NCBI RefSeq assembly: GCF_013778505.1 | Contig: NZ_JAAOWU010000011.1 | Coordinates: 62,001 to 126,000 of the forward strand | DNA length: 64,000 bases | Reading direction: 5' to 3' | DNA from: Pseudomonas sivasensis | GTDB lineage: Bacteria; Pseudomonadota; Gammaproteobacteria; Pseudomonadales; Pseudomonadaceae | Part shown: piece by piece, positions 42,775-52,347 of the stretch | Position numbering within the stretch: the stretch's first letter is position 1 | Layout of the letters: every line of letters begins with the position of its first letter | The notes under the pieces: generated by a model | Told to the model about the DNA's origin: nothing | What the model saw: only the letters and a program-made list of their open reading frames with translations | Database searches by the model: none | Program-made: the position numbers and the translations under genes

Positions 42775-43437
42775 TTATCGGTGTTCTGACAATACTTTAA
42801 GCGCCTGGGCCGCCGCCTGCTCCTGCCCGGCTTGGGCCGTCGCATTTGCCGCCTCGCGCCAACGCTGGGCATCCACATTCGCTGGCAACTGGCTCGGACG
42901 CTGGGTGAGGATCGCCCAGTGCCCGGCGCTTGCCCACTTCGATTCAAACTCGCTGAAGCTCATCAATAAACGCCGGTCCATGCCCGAGCGCAGCAGAACC
43001 GTGCTTTTCTGCTGATTGAAGCCAACCACGACAACATAGTGCGCATCCGACCACAGCCCGCCGCCCACCCGCGCCATCACCGGATAACCCGCCGCCACTT
43101 GCGCCAGCACGGCCGTCAGTTTGGCATCCAGTGGATACACCATCAGCCCGTACTCACGCGCCAACACTTGCATGTTGCGCTCCAGGTCCGCTTCGCCGCC
43201 CGGCAAACGCAGCGGCTTATCCAGCAAACCCGGTGTCATGACAATGCCTTGTTGCGACAGCATGCTGGCTAACGCCGTAGGACCGCTCTGATAAGCCTCG
43301 CTGCGAAAGGTCGGCACACCATTGAGTTCGACGCGCTCCGGCAAGCCCGGCAGTTTCGAAGGATGCCCGGAACAGGCCGCGAGGCCCATGGCGCAGGCCA
43401 GCAACAGGGATGATTTAACGTTCGACCGTAACCGCAA
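42775..43437 (-). CDS. C39-like papain-fold lipoprotein with Cys-to-Ser change
   Basis: 220 residues. Lipobox GLAACS gives an outer-membrane or periplasmic lipoprotein. The papain-like C39 fold is seen in VPTFRSEAYQSGPTALASMLSQQG and SDAHYVVVVGFNQQKSTVLLRSG. In active C39 peptidases the first motif reads QCGP; here it is QSGP (Ser, codon AGC), so the nucleophile is missing while the His is kept. A binding or scaffold role is likelier than proteolysis (inference). A Gln/Ala-rich helix forms the C-terminus. Confidence 0.75.
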   Translation of the reverse strand: MRLRSNVKSSLLLACAMGLAACSGHPSKLPGLPERVELNGVPTFRSEAYQSGPTALASMLSQQGIVMTPGLLDKPLRLPGGEADLERNMQVLAREYGLMVYPLDAKLTAVLAQVAAGYPVMARVGGGLWSDAHYVVVVGFNQQKSTVLLRSGMDRRLLMSFSEFESKWASAGHWAILTQRPSQLPANVDAQRWREAANATAQAGQEQAAAQALKVLSEHR

Positions 43438-43648
43438 TTTTTTACTCTCTTGATCAACTGCCGGTAAGGGCCCTGATCATAGGGCGCTCGGCCACGCGGG
43501 TATAGCCCAAAGCCAGGGTTTACCGCCTGAGATAGAGCAAACAAGTTGGATGAACACGACCATTGGTCAATAGCAGGCAACCGTCAGGTAGCTAGACTGT
43601 CCATTGAGAAGACTGTGTGTGCCCCGTACTGGGCGAAAGGAGGCCTGA

Positions 43649-43801
43649 ATGAGCCTTGCAACGACGATTGTGATGTTGATCTGCGGTTGGCTGGCGGTTG
43701 CCGGCGCCATGTTGTGGGGGGTGTTGCGCATTACCCGTCGGCACCATCACCCCCACGTAAAACCTGCCAAGCCCCTAAAGGCAGCGGCACACCACGCCTA
43801 G
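43649..43801 (+). CDS. small membrane protein, 50 residues
   Basis: Begins MSLATTIVMLICGWLAVAGA and ends with a His/Lys-rich tail (RRHHHPHVKPAKPLKAAAHH). One membrane helix (residues 3-26), positive-inside C-terminal tail. AAAGGAGG lies 6 nt upstream of the ATG, a consensus Shine-Dalgarno. Its stop overlaps the convergent lipoprotein stop. Function unknown. Confidence 0.75.
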   Translation: MSLATTIVMLICGWLAVAGAMLWGVLRITRRHHHPHVKPAKPLKAAAHHA

Positions 43802-44208
43802 CCAGGCATGCAATTGAAGTCCCGCGTCGCCGCAACTTCCTTGCCGTGGCCATCTTTTAAGGATGCACGCACGGTGGTGCCCAGGCTGGATTCCACCAGC
43901 GTGTAGTGCTCACCCGCCTTAAAGGCTTCGTATTCGACCCGGCCTTGGCAATCCCGCTGATTGTCGTCGCCGGGCTCCTCTTCGTACAACGTAACATCCA
44001 GGCTGTGAGCCCCCGGTGTCACCTCAAAATAGCGCCCGTCATCCACACGCTTGCCGTCCACGCGCTCAGCCAGCAAGTCATTCGGCGCATCCTCTGTCAG
44101 ACCAATCCAGGCCTCACTCGGATCCGCTTTAGGGATCGGGCCGGCGCACGCCGACAGCAGCAATACGACACCCAATGCAGGGATCAACAACAGAGGTTTA
44201 AGTGACAT
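43798..44208 (-). CDS. small lipoprotein of unknown function
   Basis: 136 residues from ATG 44206-44208 with lipobox LLLSACAG. The mature part contains EVTPGAHSLDVTLYEEEPGD, a PEGA-like beta segment, and two Cys (RDCQGR, DFNCMPG) that could form a disulfide. No recognised catalytic motif. Single gene. Confidence 0.75.
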   Translation of the reverse strand: MSLKPLLLIPALGVVLLLSACAGPIPKADPSEAWIGLTEDAPNDLLAERVDGKRVDDGRYFEVTPGAHSLDVTLYEEEPGDDNQRDCQGRVEYEAFKAGEHYTLVESSLGTTVRASLKDGHGKEVAATRDFNCMPG

Positions 44209-44402
44209 GGCAGTGCTCCAAAAAGACGATATGTCCGATGGGTGACAAGCGTGACCAGCAGCGCTGCCTGGAACAAATGAATCCATATGAAACGATCTTC
44301 AGCCCTTAACTAAATGTTCCTTCACCTGGCTGAAAGGCGCGTGTTAGGTGGGTCGGGCAAGACTGCCGGGGTTTGCAATCCTGCTCCCTCGGAGGTTCAC
44401 GC

Positions 44403-47400
44403 ATGCTCGGGCTGGTAAAGACCGCACTGCAAAAGCCCTACACGTTTATCGTGTTGGCCATATTTATCTGCATCATCGGGCCGATGGCGGCCCTGCGTAC
44501 TCCCACCGACGTGTTCCCCGATATCGGCATCCCTGTGGTCGCCGTGGTCTGGCAGTACAACGGCCTGTCGCCGGACGCCATGGCGGGTCGCGTGATCTAC
44601 ACCTACGAACGCTCCCTGAGCACCACCGTCAACGACATCGAACATATCGAATCCCAATCCCTGCCAGGGATGGGCATCGTGAAAATCTTCTTCCAACCCG
44701 GCGTCGATATCCGCACCGCCAATGCCCAAGTGACCGCCGTGTCACAAACCGTGCTCAAGCAAATGCCGCCGGGCATCACGCCGCCGCTGATCCTCAACTA
44801 CAGCGCGTCCACGGTGCCGATCCTGCAAATGGCGTTTTCCAGCCCAAGCCTCTCGGAAGCCAAGATCCGCGACCTGGTGCAGAACAACATCCGCCTGCCG
44901 TTGAGCGCCCTGCCCGGCCTGGCCATGCCCACACAGATGGGTGGCAAGCAGCGTCAGATCACCCTCGACCTCGACCCGCAAGCGCTGGCTGCCAAAGGCC
45001 TGTCGGCCCAGGATGTGGGCAATGCCCTGGCGCTGCAGAATCAGATCATTCCGGTGGGCACTGCCAAGCTCGGCCCCAACGAATACACCATCCTGCTCAA
45101 CAACAGCCCCAAGGCCATCGATGAGCTTAACGACCTGCCGATCAAGACCGTCGACGGCGCGCTGATCACCATCGGCCAGGTTGCCCACGTGCGTGACGGC
45201 TCGCCGCCGCAGACCAACATCGTGCGCGTCGACGGTCATCGCGCAGTGCTGATGCCGGCGTTGAAAAACGGCAGCATTTCCACCCTGTCGATCATCGACG
45301 GTATCCGTGGAATGCTGCCGCGCATCAACGAGACCCTACCACCGTCACTGAAGACCTCGTTGCTGGGCGACGCCTCGGTGTTCGTCAAGCAATCGGTGGG
45401 CAGCGTGGCCCAGGAAGGCATCATCGCCGCGCTGCTGACCAGCGCGATGATCCTGCTGTTCCTCGGCAGTTGGCGCTCCACGATCATTATTGCGGCGTCG
45501 ATTCCTCTGGCAGTGCTCTCAGCGATTGCGCTGCTGGCCGTCAGCGGGCAAACCCTCAACGTCATGACCCTCGGCGGGCTGGCGTTGGCGGTGGGGATCC
45601 TGGTGGACGACGCCACGGTGACCATCGAAAACATCAACTGGCACCTGGAACAAGGCAAGGCGGTGAAGACCGCGATCCTCGACGGCGCCGCGCAAATTGT
45701 CGGCCCGGCGTTCGTCTCGCTGCTGTGCATCTGCATCGTGTTCGTGCCGATGTTCCTGCTGCAAGGCATCGCCGGTTATCTATTCCGGCCCATGGCGCTG
45801 GCGGTGATCTTTGCCATGGCCAGCTCGTTCATTCTTTCGCGCACCCTGGTGCCGACGCTGGCGATGTTCCTGCTCAAGCCGCATACGCCGGAGCAAGGCG
45901 CGGGACATCATCCGGAAGATGAATTCATCAACCACCATGAGGGTGAGCAGCACACGAAACCGCGCACTGCCGCGCTGCAAGCCGTGCTGAATTTCCAGCA
46001 AGGGTTCGAGCGCCACTTCTCGAATATCCGCGACACCTACCATGGCTTGCTGACATTGGCCCTGGGTCATCGCAAGCGCTTTATCGTGGGTTTTCTGGCC
46101 TGTGTGTTCGCCTCATTCCTGCTATTGCCCAGCCTTGGCCAGGACTTTTTCCCGGCCACGGATGCCGGTGCGCTGGCCCTGCATGTGCGCCTGCCGCTGG
46201 GCACGCGCATCGAAGAAAGCGCCGCCGCCTTCGACCGCATTGAAGCGCGGATCCGTGAGGTCATCCCTGCCGAAGAACTGGACACCATTGTCGATAACAT
46301 TGGCATCCCGCTCAGCGGCATCGACATGGCCTACAGCAGCAGCGGCACCATCGGCCCGCAGGATGGCGACATTCAAGTCAGCCTGAAAAAACACCACGCG
46401 CCCACCGCCGACTACGTGAAAAAACTGCGTGAAGCGCTGCCGCAAAGTTTTCCCGGCAGCCACTTCGCGTTCCTGCCGGCGGACATCAGCAGCCAGATCC
46501 TCAACTTCGGCGCGCCGGCGCCGCTGGACGTGAAAATCTCCGGGCGCAGCGATGAAGAAAACCGCGCCTATGCCGTCGAGCTGGAACGTCGCCTGCAACA
46601 CGTGCCCGGCATCGCCGACCTGCGCATCCAGCAGTCAACCGGCTACCCGTCGCTGCAGGTGAATGTCGACCGCCTGCGCGCCAACGGCCTGGGCATTACC
46701 GAGCGCGACGTGACCAACAGCATGGTCGCCTCTCTCGCCGGCAGCTCGCAAACCGCGCCGACCTTCTGGCTCAACCCGGCCAACGGCGTGTCCTATTCCA
46801 TCGTCGCCGCCACCCCGCAATACCGCCTCGACAGCCTTCCGTCACTGGAAGCGCTGCCCGTCACCGGCGCCAACGGGCAGTCGCAGATCCTCGGCGGTGT
46901 GGCAACCATCTCCCGTGTGCAAAGCCCGGCGGTGGTGACCCACTACAACATCGAACCGACCCTGGACCTGTACGCCAACGTGCAAGGCCGCGACCTCGGC
47001 GGCGTAGCCCGCGACGTGCAAAAGGTGCTGGATGACACCGCGTCCATGCGCCCAAAAGGCGCGACGATCAGCCTGCACGGCCAGATCGACGCGCTGCATG
47101 AAGCCTTCAGCGGCTTGAGCTTCGGCCTGCTCGGCGCTGTGGTGCTGATCTACCTGCTGATCGTGGTCAACTTCCAATCGTGGGCCGACCCGTTTGTGAT
47201 CATCACGGCCCTGCCTGCCGCACTTGCGGGAATCGTGTGGATGCTGTTCCTCAGCGGCACCTCATTGTCGGTGCCGGCGCTCACCGGAGCCATCTTGTGC
47301 ATGGGCGTAGCCACGGCTAACTCAATCCTGGTGGTGAGCTTCTGCCGTGAGCGCCTGGCCGAACATGGTGATGCGCTCAAGGCCGCGCTGGAGGCCGGTT

Positions 47401-47624
47401 ACACGCGCTTCCGCCCGGTGTGCATGACGGCCCTGGCGATGATCATCGGCATGTTGCCCCTGGCGCTGTCCGAGGAGCAAAACGCGCCGCTGGGCCGTGC
47501 GGTGATCGGTGGTTTGATCTTCGCCACCATCGCCACCCTGTTGTTTGTTCCCGTGGTCTTCAGCCTGGTCCACGGGCGTCACCCTAGTCGCGCAGTTGCA
47601 GGAGAAACCCCACATGTCGTCTGA
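44403..47624 (+). CDS. RND efflux transporter permease
   Basis: 1073 residues from ATG 44403 with GGAGG 8 nt upstream. Typical RND duplication: membrane helix then large periplasmic loop (YNGLSPDAMAGRVIYTYERSLSTTVNDIEHIESQS), helices 2-6 with GILVDDATVTIENI, a central cytosolic linker unusually rich in His/Glu (PEQGAGHHPEDEFINHHEGEQHTK, about residues 495-525), and a second half of the same plan. The sequence is of the AcrB/CzcA superfamily but not clearly heavy-metal type. First gene of the operon, before the adaptor, which is the reverse of the usual order. Confidence 0.9.
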   Translation: MLGLVKTALQKPYTFIVLAIFICIIGPMAALRTPTDVFPDIGIPVVAVVWQYNGLSPDAMAGRVIYTYERSLSTTVNDIEHIESQSLPGMGIVKIFFQPGVDIRTANAQVTAVSQTVLKQMPPGITPPLILNYSASTVPILQMAFSSPSLSEAKIRDLVQNNIRLPLSALPGLAMPTQMGGKQRQITLDLDPQALAAKGLSAQDVGNALALQNQIIPVGTAKLGPNEYTILLNNSPKAIDELNDLPIKTVDGALITIGQVAHVRDGSPPQTNIVRVDGHRAVLMPALKNGSISTLSIIDGIRGMLPRINETLPPSLKTSLLGDASVFVKQSVGSVAQEGIIAALLTSAMILLFLGSWRSTIIIAASIPLAVLSAIALLAVSGQTLNVMTLGGLALAVGILVDDATVTIENINWHLEQGKAVKTAILDGAAQIVGPAFVSLLCICIVFVPMFLLQGIAGYLFRPMALAVIFAMASSFILSRTLVPTLAMFLLKPHTPEQGAGHHPEDEFINHHEGEQHTKPRTAALQAVLNFQQGFERHFSNIRDTYHGLLTLALGHRKRFIVGFLACVFASFLLLPSLGQDFFPATDAGALALHVRLPLGTRIEESAAAFDRIEARIREVIPAEELDTIVDNIGIPLSGIDMAYSSSGTIGPQDGDIQVSLKKHHAPTADYVKKLREALPQSFPGSHFAFLPADISSQILNFGAPAPLDVKISGRSDEENRAYAVELERRLQHVPGIADLRIQQSTGYPSLQVNVDRLRANGLGITERDVTNSMVASLAGSSQTAPTFWLNPANGVSYSIVAATPQYRLDSLPSLEALPVTGANGQSQILGGVATISRVQSPAVVTHYNIEPTLDLYANVQGRDLGGVARDVQKVLDDTASMRPKGATISLHGQIDALHEAFSGLSFGLLGAVVLIYLLIVVNFQSWADPFVIITALPAALAGIVWMLFLSGTSLSVPALTGAILCMGVATANSILVVSFCRERLAEHGDALKAALEAGYTRFRPVCMTALAMIIGMLPLALSEEQNAPLGRAVIGGLIFATIATLLFVPVVFSLVHGRHPSRAVAGETPHVV

Positions 47625-48780
47625 TCACAAACCCTCGCGCAAGCGCCTGATGCTCATGGGTGTCGGCGGCCTGACCGTGGCTGCCCTGTTGGTCGCCAAC
47701 GGCTTGCATGCCCGCACGCTGCACGAGCAATCGGTCACCGCCTGGACAGAGACAGCCGCCATCCCGCAAGTGATGGTGTTTCAACCCAAGCAGAATGTGG
47801 CCGGCGATACCTTGCGCCTGCCGGCGCACCTTGAGGCGTGGAGCAAGGCGCCGATCCACGCCCGGGTCAGCGGTTATTTGAAGGACTGGACAGTCGACAT
47901 CGGCCGCCAGGTCAAGGCCGGGCAAGTCCTCGCCGAAATCGACAGCCCCGACCTGGACCAGCAACTGGCGCAAGCCCATGCACGCTTGGTGCAGGAACAG
48001 GCCAATGCGCGCCTCGCTGCAACCACCGCAACCCGATGGCAAAACCTGCTGGCGAGCCACTCCGTATCGCGCCAGGAAGCCGATGAAAAAACCTCCAACG
48101 CCGCGGCCGCCAAAGCCAATGCCCAGGCTGCTGCTGCCGACTATGCGCGGCTGTCCGCACTGGAAGACTACAAGACGCTGCGCGCACCGTTCGCCGGCAC
48201 CATCACGGCGCGCAACACCGATATCGGCCAGTTGATCAAGGCCGACACCGACAGCGACCCGGAGTTGTTCAGCATCGCGGATACGCACCAGCTGCGGCTT
48301 TATGTACCCGTGCCACAGAACTACGCGGCAGTGATTCACCCCGGCCTGGAAGCCCGGCTCACCGTGCCCGAACACCCTGGCGAGCACTTCAAGGCACGGC
48401 TGATCGGCGACTCCACTGCCATCGATCGCCGCTCCGGCACCCTGCTCGCGCAGTTCGTGGTCGACAATCCCGACGACGCGCTACTGCCGGGTGATTACGC
48501 CGAAGCCACGCTGCCGATTCCGGCCGACACCCATGGTGTGAGCATCCCGGCCAGCGCGTTGATCTTTCGCGCCCAAGGCACCCAGGTCGCGGTACTGGAT
48601 GGGCAGAACCATGTGCACCTGCAAGCCATCCATATCGGCCTCGACCTGGGCGAACGCCTGGTAATCGACCAGGGCCTGAAACCTGCCGACCGCGTGGTCG
48701 ACAACCCGCCCGACGCTCTGCGCGAAGGCGACGCTGTGCAACTGGCCGACGCCGGAGGTGCGCATGCGCGTAAGGCTTAA
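47614..48780 (+). CDS. RND periplasmic adaptor (HlyD/MFP family)
   Basis: 388 residues from ATG 47614; AGGAG lies 9 nt upstream and the start overlaps the permease stop. N-terminal anchor (RLMLMGVGGLTVAALLVANG), lipoyl half-domains (HARVSGYLKDWTVDIGRQVKAGQVLAEIDSPDLDQQL ... LRAPFAGTITARNTDIGQLI), coiled-coil hairpin between, then beta-barrel. Links permease to the outer-membrane factor. Confidence 0.92.
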   Translation: MSSDHKPSRKRLMLMGVGGLTVAALLVANGLHARTLHEQSVTAWTETAAIPQVMVFQPKQNVAGDTLRLPAHLEAWSKAPIHARVSGYLKDWTVDIGRQVKAGQVLAEIDSPDLDQQLAQAHARLVQEQANARLAATTATRWQNLLASHSVSRQEADEKTSNAAAAKANAQAAAADYARLSALEDYKTLRAPFAGTITARNTDIGQLIKADTDSDPELFSIADTHQLRLYVPVPQNYAAVIHPGLEARLTVPEHPGEHFKARLIGDSTAIDRRSGTLLAQFVVDNPDDALLPGDYAEATLPIPADTHGVSIPASALIFRAQGTQVAVLDGQNHVHLQAIHIGLDLGERLVIDQGLKPADRVVDNPPDALREGDAVQLADAGGAHARKA

Positions 48781-50206
48781 GGTGCGCATGCGCACAGGGC
48801 TTAAACCACTCGCTGCGTTGACGCTGCTGGTATTGCAAGGTTGCTCGATGGCGCCTAGCTACAAGGTGACGTCGATTGACCTGCCAGCCAACTACCGCGA
48901 ACAGACCAGCGACGGCCCCTGGCACAGCGCGCAGCCGTCCGACCAACTGGCCCCCGAATGGTGGAAGCTCTACAACGATTCGGGCCTGAATGACCTGCAA
49001 CAGCAATTGCTCAAGGCCAACCCGGACTTGGCTGCAGCGCTGGCGCACTTCGATGCGTCCCAAGCCTATGCCAGTCAGTTACATGCCGGGCTGTTCCCGC
49101 AGATTACCGCCAGCGCACAACCGTTGCGCCAGCGCCAATCTGACTCGCGGCCGCTACGGGGGGAGACGCAGCCGTCGGTGTACAACAGCAACACCGCCGG
49201 TTTTTCATTGAGTTACGACCTGGACCTGTGGGGCAAAATTCGCAATCAGGTCGCGGCCGGTGACGCCCAGGCGCAAGCGTCCGGGGATGACCTGGCGGTG
49301 GCGCGCCTGAGTTTGCAGCGTCAGTTGGCGACCTTGTACGTGCAGCTCAATGGGCTGGATGCGCAGAGCCGGATTCTTACTGGCTCGCTGGAGGATTTCA
49401 GCCAGGCACTGCAACTGACCCGCAGCCGTTACGAGGGCCAGATAGCCTCGGAGCTGGACCTGACCCGTGCGCAAAATCAACTGGCGCAGGCCAGGGCGCA
49501 ATTGGATGAGGTACGCGGGCAACGCAACCTCACCGAGCACGCCATCGGTGAATTGGTGGGTGTGGCAGCCAGCGACTTTACGCTGCCGCCCGGCCAGCAA
49601 CTGATCGCCCTGCCGGGGGTTCCCTCGCAGCTGCCAAGCCACCTGCTGCAACGTCGCCCGGACATTGCGGCGGCAGAACGCCGGGTGTTTGCGGCCAACG
49701 CGAATATCGGCGTAGCCAAGGCGGCGTGGTATCCGGATTTCAGTTTGACCGGGCTGATCGGCGGGCAGACGCAGGGCGTGGGGAATTTGCTCTCGGCGGG
49801 TAATCGGTATTGGGCGCTGGGGCCGTTGGTGAACCTGCCGATCTTTGATGGCGGGCGCCTGAGCGCCAATGAACGCCAGGCCAAGGCCGAGTTTGAAGAA
49901 GCGTCCGCGCAGTACCGCAGCCAGGTACTGAAGGCCGTGCGTGAGGTGGAAGATAACCTCGCGCAACTGCGGGATTTGCAGCAGGAAGCGCAGGATGAGC
50001 AAGCGGCGGCGGACGCGGCGCAACATACGCAATCATTGGCGATGAACAGCTATCAAGCAGGTGCGGTGAGTTACCTGGATGTGGTGACGGCGCAGACGGC
50101 GGCGTTGCAAGCGCAACGGACATTGCAGGCGGTGCAGACGCGGCAGTTGCAGGCCAGTGTAGGACTCGTGACGGCACTCGGCGGCGGCTGGCAACCTGGC
50201 GCCTGA
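48764..50206 (+). CDS. outer membrane efflux lipoprotein (NodT family)
   Basis: 480 residues from ATG 48764 (GGAGG 5 nt upstream); the frame also has GTG 48758 and a later ATG 48788. The start region carries a direct repeat GGTGCGCATGCGC. Lipobox LVLQGCSM, then two OEP domains (PEWWKLYNDSGLNDLQQQLLKANPDLAAALAHF; LPSHLLQRRPDIAAAERRVFAANANIGVAKAAWYPDFSLTG). Third gene of the RND operon, overlapping the adaptor stop. Confidence 0.92.
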   Translation: MRVRLKVRMRTGLKPLAALTLLVLQGCSMAPSYKVTSIDLPANYREQTSDGPWHSAQPSDQLAPEWWKLYNDSGLNDLQQQLLKANPDLAAALAHFDASQAYASQLHAGLFPQITASAQPLRQRQSDSRPLRGETQPSVYNSNTAGFSLSYDLDLWGKIRNQVAAGDAQAQASGDDLAVARLSLQRQLATLYVQLNGLDAQSRILTGSLEDFSQALQLTRSRYEGQIASELDLTRAQNQLAQARAQLDEVRGQRNLTEHAIGELVGVAASDFTLPPGQQLIALPGVPSQLPSHLLQRRPDIAAAERRVFAANANIGVAKAAWYPDFSLTGLIGGQTQGVGNLLSAGNRYWALGPLVNLPIFDGGRLSANERQAKAEFEEASAQYRSQVLKAVREVEDNLAQLRDLQQEAQDEQAAADAAQHTQSLAMNSYQAGAVSYLDVVTAQTAALQAQRTLQAVQTRQLQASVGLVTALGGGWQPGA

Positions 50207-50548
50207 CATCATTCTCGGACCTGACACAGCTCTAGATCTGGGAGGGGCGGTGCGACTTGCTCTCTATAACGGTGGGTCAGTTATTGATGCCTTGAATGAA
50301 ATACCGCCATCGGGGGCAAGCCCCCTCCCACACTGATTCTGCGTCAGACACATAATATATAAGCACCGCAGAGCCCCCTCCCACACTTGTCCTGCGTCAG
50401 ACACATAATGTATGAGCGCCGCTGAGCCAATGTGGGAGGGGGCTTGCCCCCGATGGCGACCTTCCCGACACATCCTGCCAAAAGCCTGCCCATCAACCTC
50501 TTGCTCTCCAATCTAGCCTCTCTAAGCACATCTAGAGAGGGCCAGGGA
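50207..50548. repeat. REP cluster upstream of the RAYT gene
   Basis: No gene. Contains a variant REP GGGAGGGGCGGTGCGACTTG near 50239, several GCCCCCTCCCAC half-sites, and an inverted partner at 50432-50454. Two of the half-sites head a 53-bp tandem repeat (separate entry). Confidence 0.85.
50320..50425. repeat. 53-bp tandem duplication starting at a REP half-site
   Basis: 50320-50372 and 50373-50425 are near-identical (GCCCCCTCCCACACT... CTGCGTCAGACACATAAT). Each copy begins with the REP half GCCCCCTCCCAC and ends with the shared tail ccgc-gag. Confidence 0.9.
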
Positions 50549-51007
50549 ATGGCAGATTTACCCGCTTCACACCGCCTGCGCATCGGCCGCTTCAGCGAAC
50601 CCAACCGCATTTACCTCATCACCACCAACACCCACGAACGCATACCGATATTCAACAACTTCCATCTCGCTCGCTTAGTGGTCTGGCAATTTCGGCTGGC
50701 TCAGTACCAAGGGCTGGCCAATTCCCTGGCATGGGTGATCATGCCGGACCATTTCCACTGGCTGCTTGAACTGAAAAAAGGCTCGCTGGCGGACTTGATG
50801 TGCCAGGTGAAGTCAAAAAGCACCAGGACCGTCAATGCCCTGAGCGGTCGCAAGGGACGGCTTTGGCAAGAAAGCTTTCATGACCGCGCACTGCGCAAGG
50901 AAGATGACTTGGTGAAAATGGCCCGATATGTGGTGGCTAATCCATTGCGAGCGGGCCTGGTGGAGCGGATTGGCGACTACCCACTGTGGGATGCCATCTG
51001 GGTCTAA
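50549..51007 (+). CDS. REP-associated tyrosine transposase (RAYT)
   Basis: 152 residues from ATG 50549 with CAGGGA upstream. Y1-transposase signature: HUH motif MPDHFHWLLEL and the catalytic-Tyr motif ARYVVANPLRAGLV. Such enzymes are thought to mobilise or maintain REP palindromes; this gene sits between REPs on both sides, the standard arrangement. The segment from just before the catalytic tyrosine codon to past the stop is the first copy of a 300-bp tandem array. All active-site residues appear intact in this copy. Confidence 0.93.
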   Translation: MADLPASHRLRIGRFSEPNRIYLITTNTHERIPIFNNFHLARLVVWQFRLAQYQGLANSLAWVIMPDHFHWLLELKKGSLADLMCQVKSKSTRTVNALSGRKGRLWQESFHDRALRKEDDLVKMARYVVANPLRAGLVERIGDYPLWDAIWV

Positions 51008-51044
51008 CGTCCGGCAACATTACCTGAAACAACACCGTTCAAAT

Positions 51045-51131
51045 GTGGGAGGGGGCTTGCTCCCGATTGCGGTAAGTCAGTCAGTTCATCTGCAACTGAT
51101 ACACCGCTATCGGGAGCAAGCCCCCTCCCAC
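51045..51131. repeat. paired REP (REPIN) of the array, first copy
   Basis: GTGGGAGGGGGCTTGCTCCC and its complement, 87 nt in all. Repeated at 51345-51431, 51645-51731, 51945-52031 and 52245-52331; the fourth has one T in place of C in the terminal CCCAC. Confidence 0.93.
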
Positions 51132-51214
51132 ATTTTTTACCCGCATTTCAGGCCGCGAGTTTGCCGCTGGCGATGGCTGCTGATGCAGCCACCATGGCAC
51201 GCAACAACACCATG

Positions 51215-51306
51215 AAAATGGCCCGATAGGTGCTGGCTAATCCATTGCGAGCGGGCTTGGTGGAGCGGATTGGCGACTACCCACTGTGGGATGCCATCTG
51301 GGTCTA
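51215..51306 (+). pseudogene. RAYT C-terminal fragment with TAG at the catalytic Tyr codon (first of four)
   Basis: Equivalent to RAYT codons from the Lys-Met-Ala-Arg-Tyr motif to the stop. Reads AAA ATG GCC CGA TAG. Equal fragments begin at 51515, 51815 and 52115, all with the same nonsense codon, so the change predates or was spread during amplification. Confidence 0.88.
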
Positions 51307-52347
51307 ACGTCCGGCAACATTAGCTGAAACAACACCGTTCAAATGTGGGAGGGGGCTTGCTCCCGATTGCGGTAAGTCAGTCAGTTCATCTGAAACTGAT
51401 ACACCGCTATCGGGAGCAAGCCCCCTCCCACATTTTTTACCCGCATTTCAGGCGGCCCGTTTGCCGCTGGCGATGGCTGCCGATGCAGCCACCATCGCGC
51501 GCAGCAATACCGTAAAAATGGCCCGATAGGTGGTGGCCAATCCATTGCGAGCGGGCCTGGTGGAGCGGATTGGCGACTACCCACTGTGGGATGCCATCTG
51601 GGTTTAACGTCTGGCAACACTAGCTGAAACAACACCGTTCAAATGTGGGAGGGGGCTTGCTCCCGAATGCGGTAAGTCAGTCAGTTCATCTGTAACTGAT
51701 ACACCGCTATCGGGAGCAAGCCCCCTCCCACATTTTTTACCGGCATTTCAGGCGGCGAGTTTGCCGCTGGCGATGGCTGCCGATGCAGCCACCATGGCGC
51801 GCAGCAATACCGAGAAAATGGCCCGATAGGTGGTGGCCAATCCATTGCGAGCGGGCCTGGTGGAGCGGATTGGCGACTACCCGCTGTGGGATGCCATCTG
51901 GGTCTAACGTCTGGCAACACTAGTTGAAACAACACCGTTCAAATGTGGGAGGGGGCTTGCTCCCGATTGCGGTAAGTCAGTCAGCTTATCTGTAACTGAT
52001 ACACCGCTATCGGGAGCAAGCCCCCTCCTACATTTTTTACCGGCATTTCAGGCGGCGAGTTTGCCGCTGGCGATGGCTGCCGACGCAGCCACCATCGCGC
52101 GCAGCAATACCGTAAAAATGGCCCGATAGGTGGTGGCCAATCCATTGCGAGCGGGCCTGGTGGAGCGGATTGGCGACTACCCATTGTGGGATGCCATCTG
52201 GGTCTAACGTCTGGCAACATTAGCTGAAACAACACCGTTCAAATGTGGGAGGGGGCTTGCTCCCGATTGCGGTAGGTCAGTCAGATTATCTGTAACTGAT
52301 ACACCGCTATCGGGAGCAAGCCCCCTCCCACATTTTTTACCGGCATT

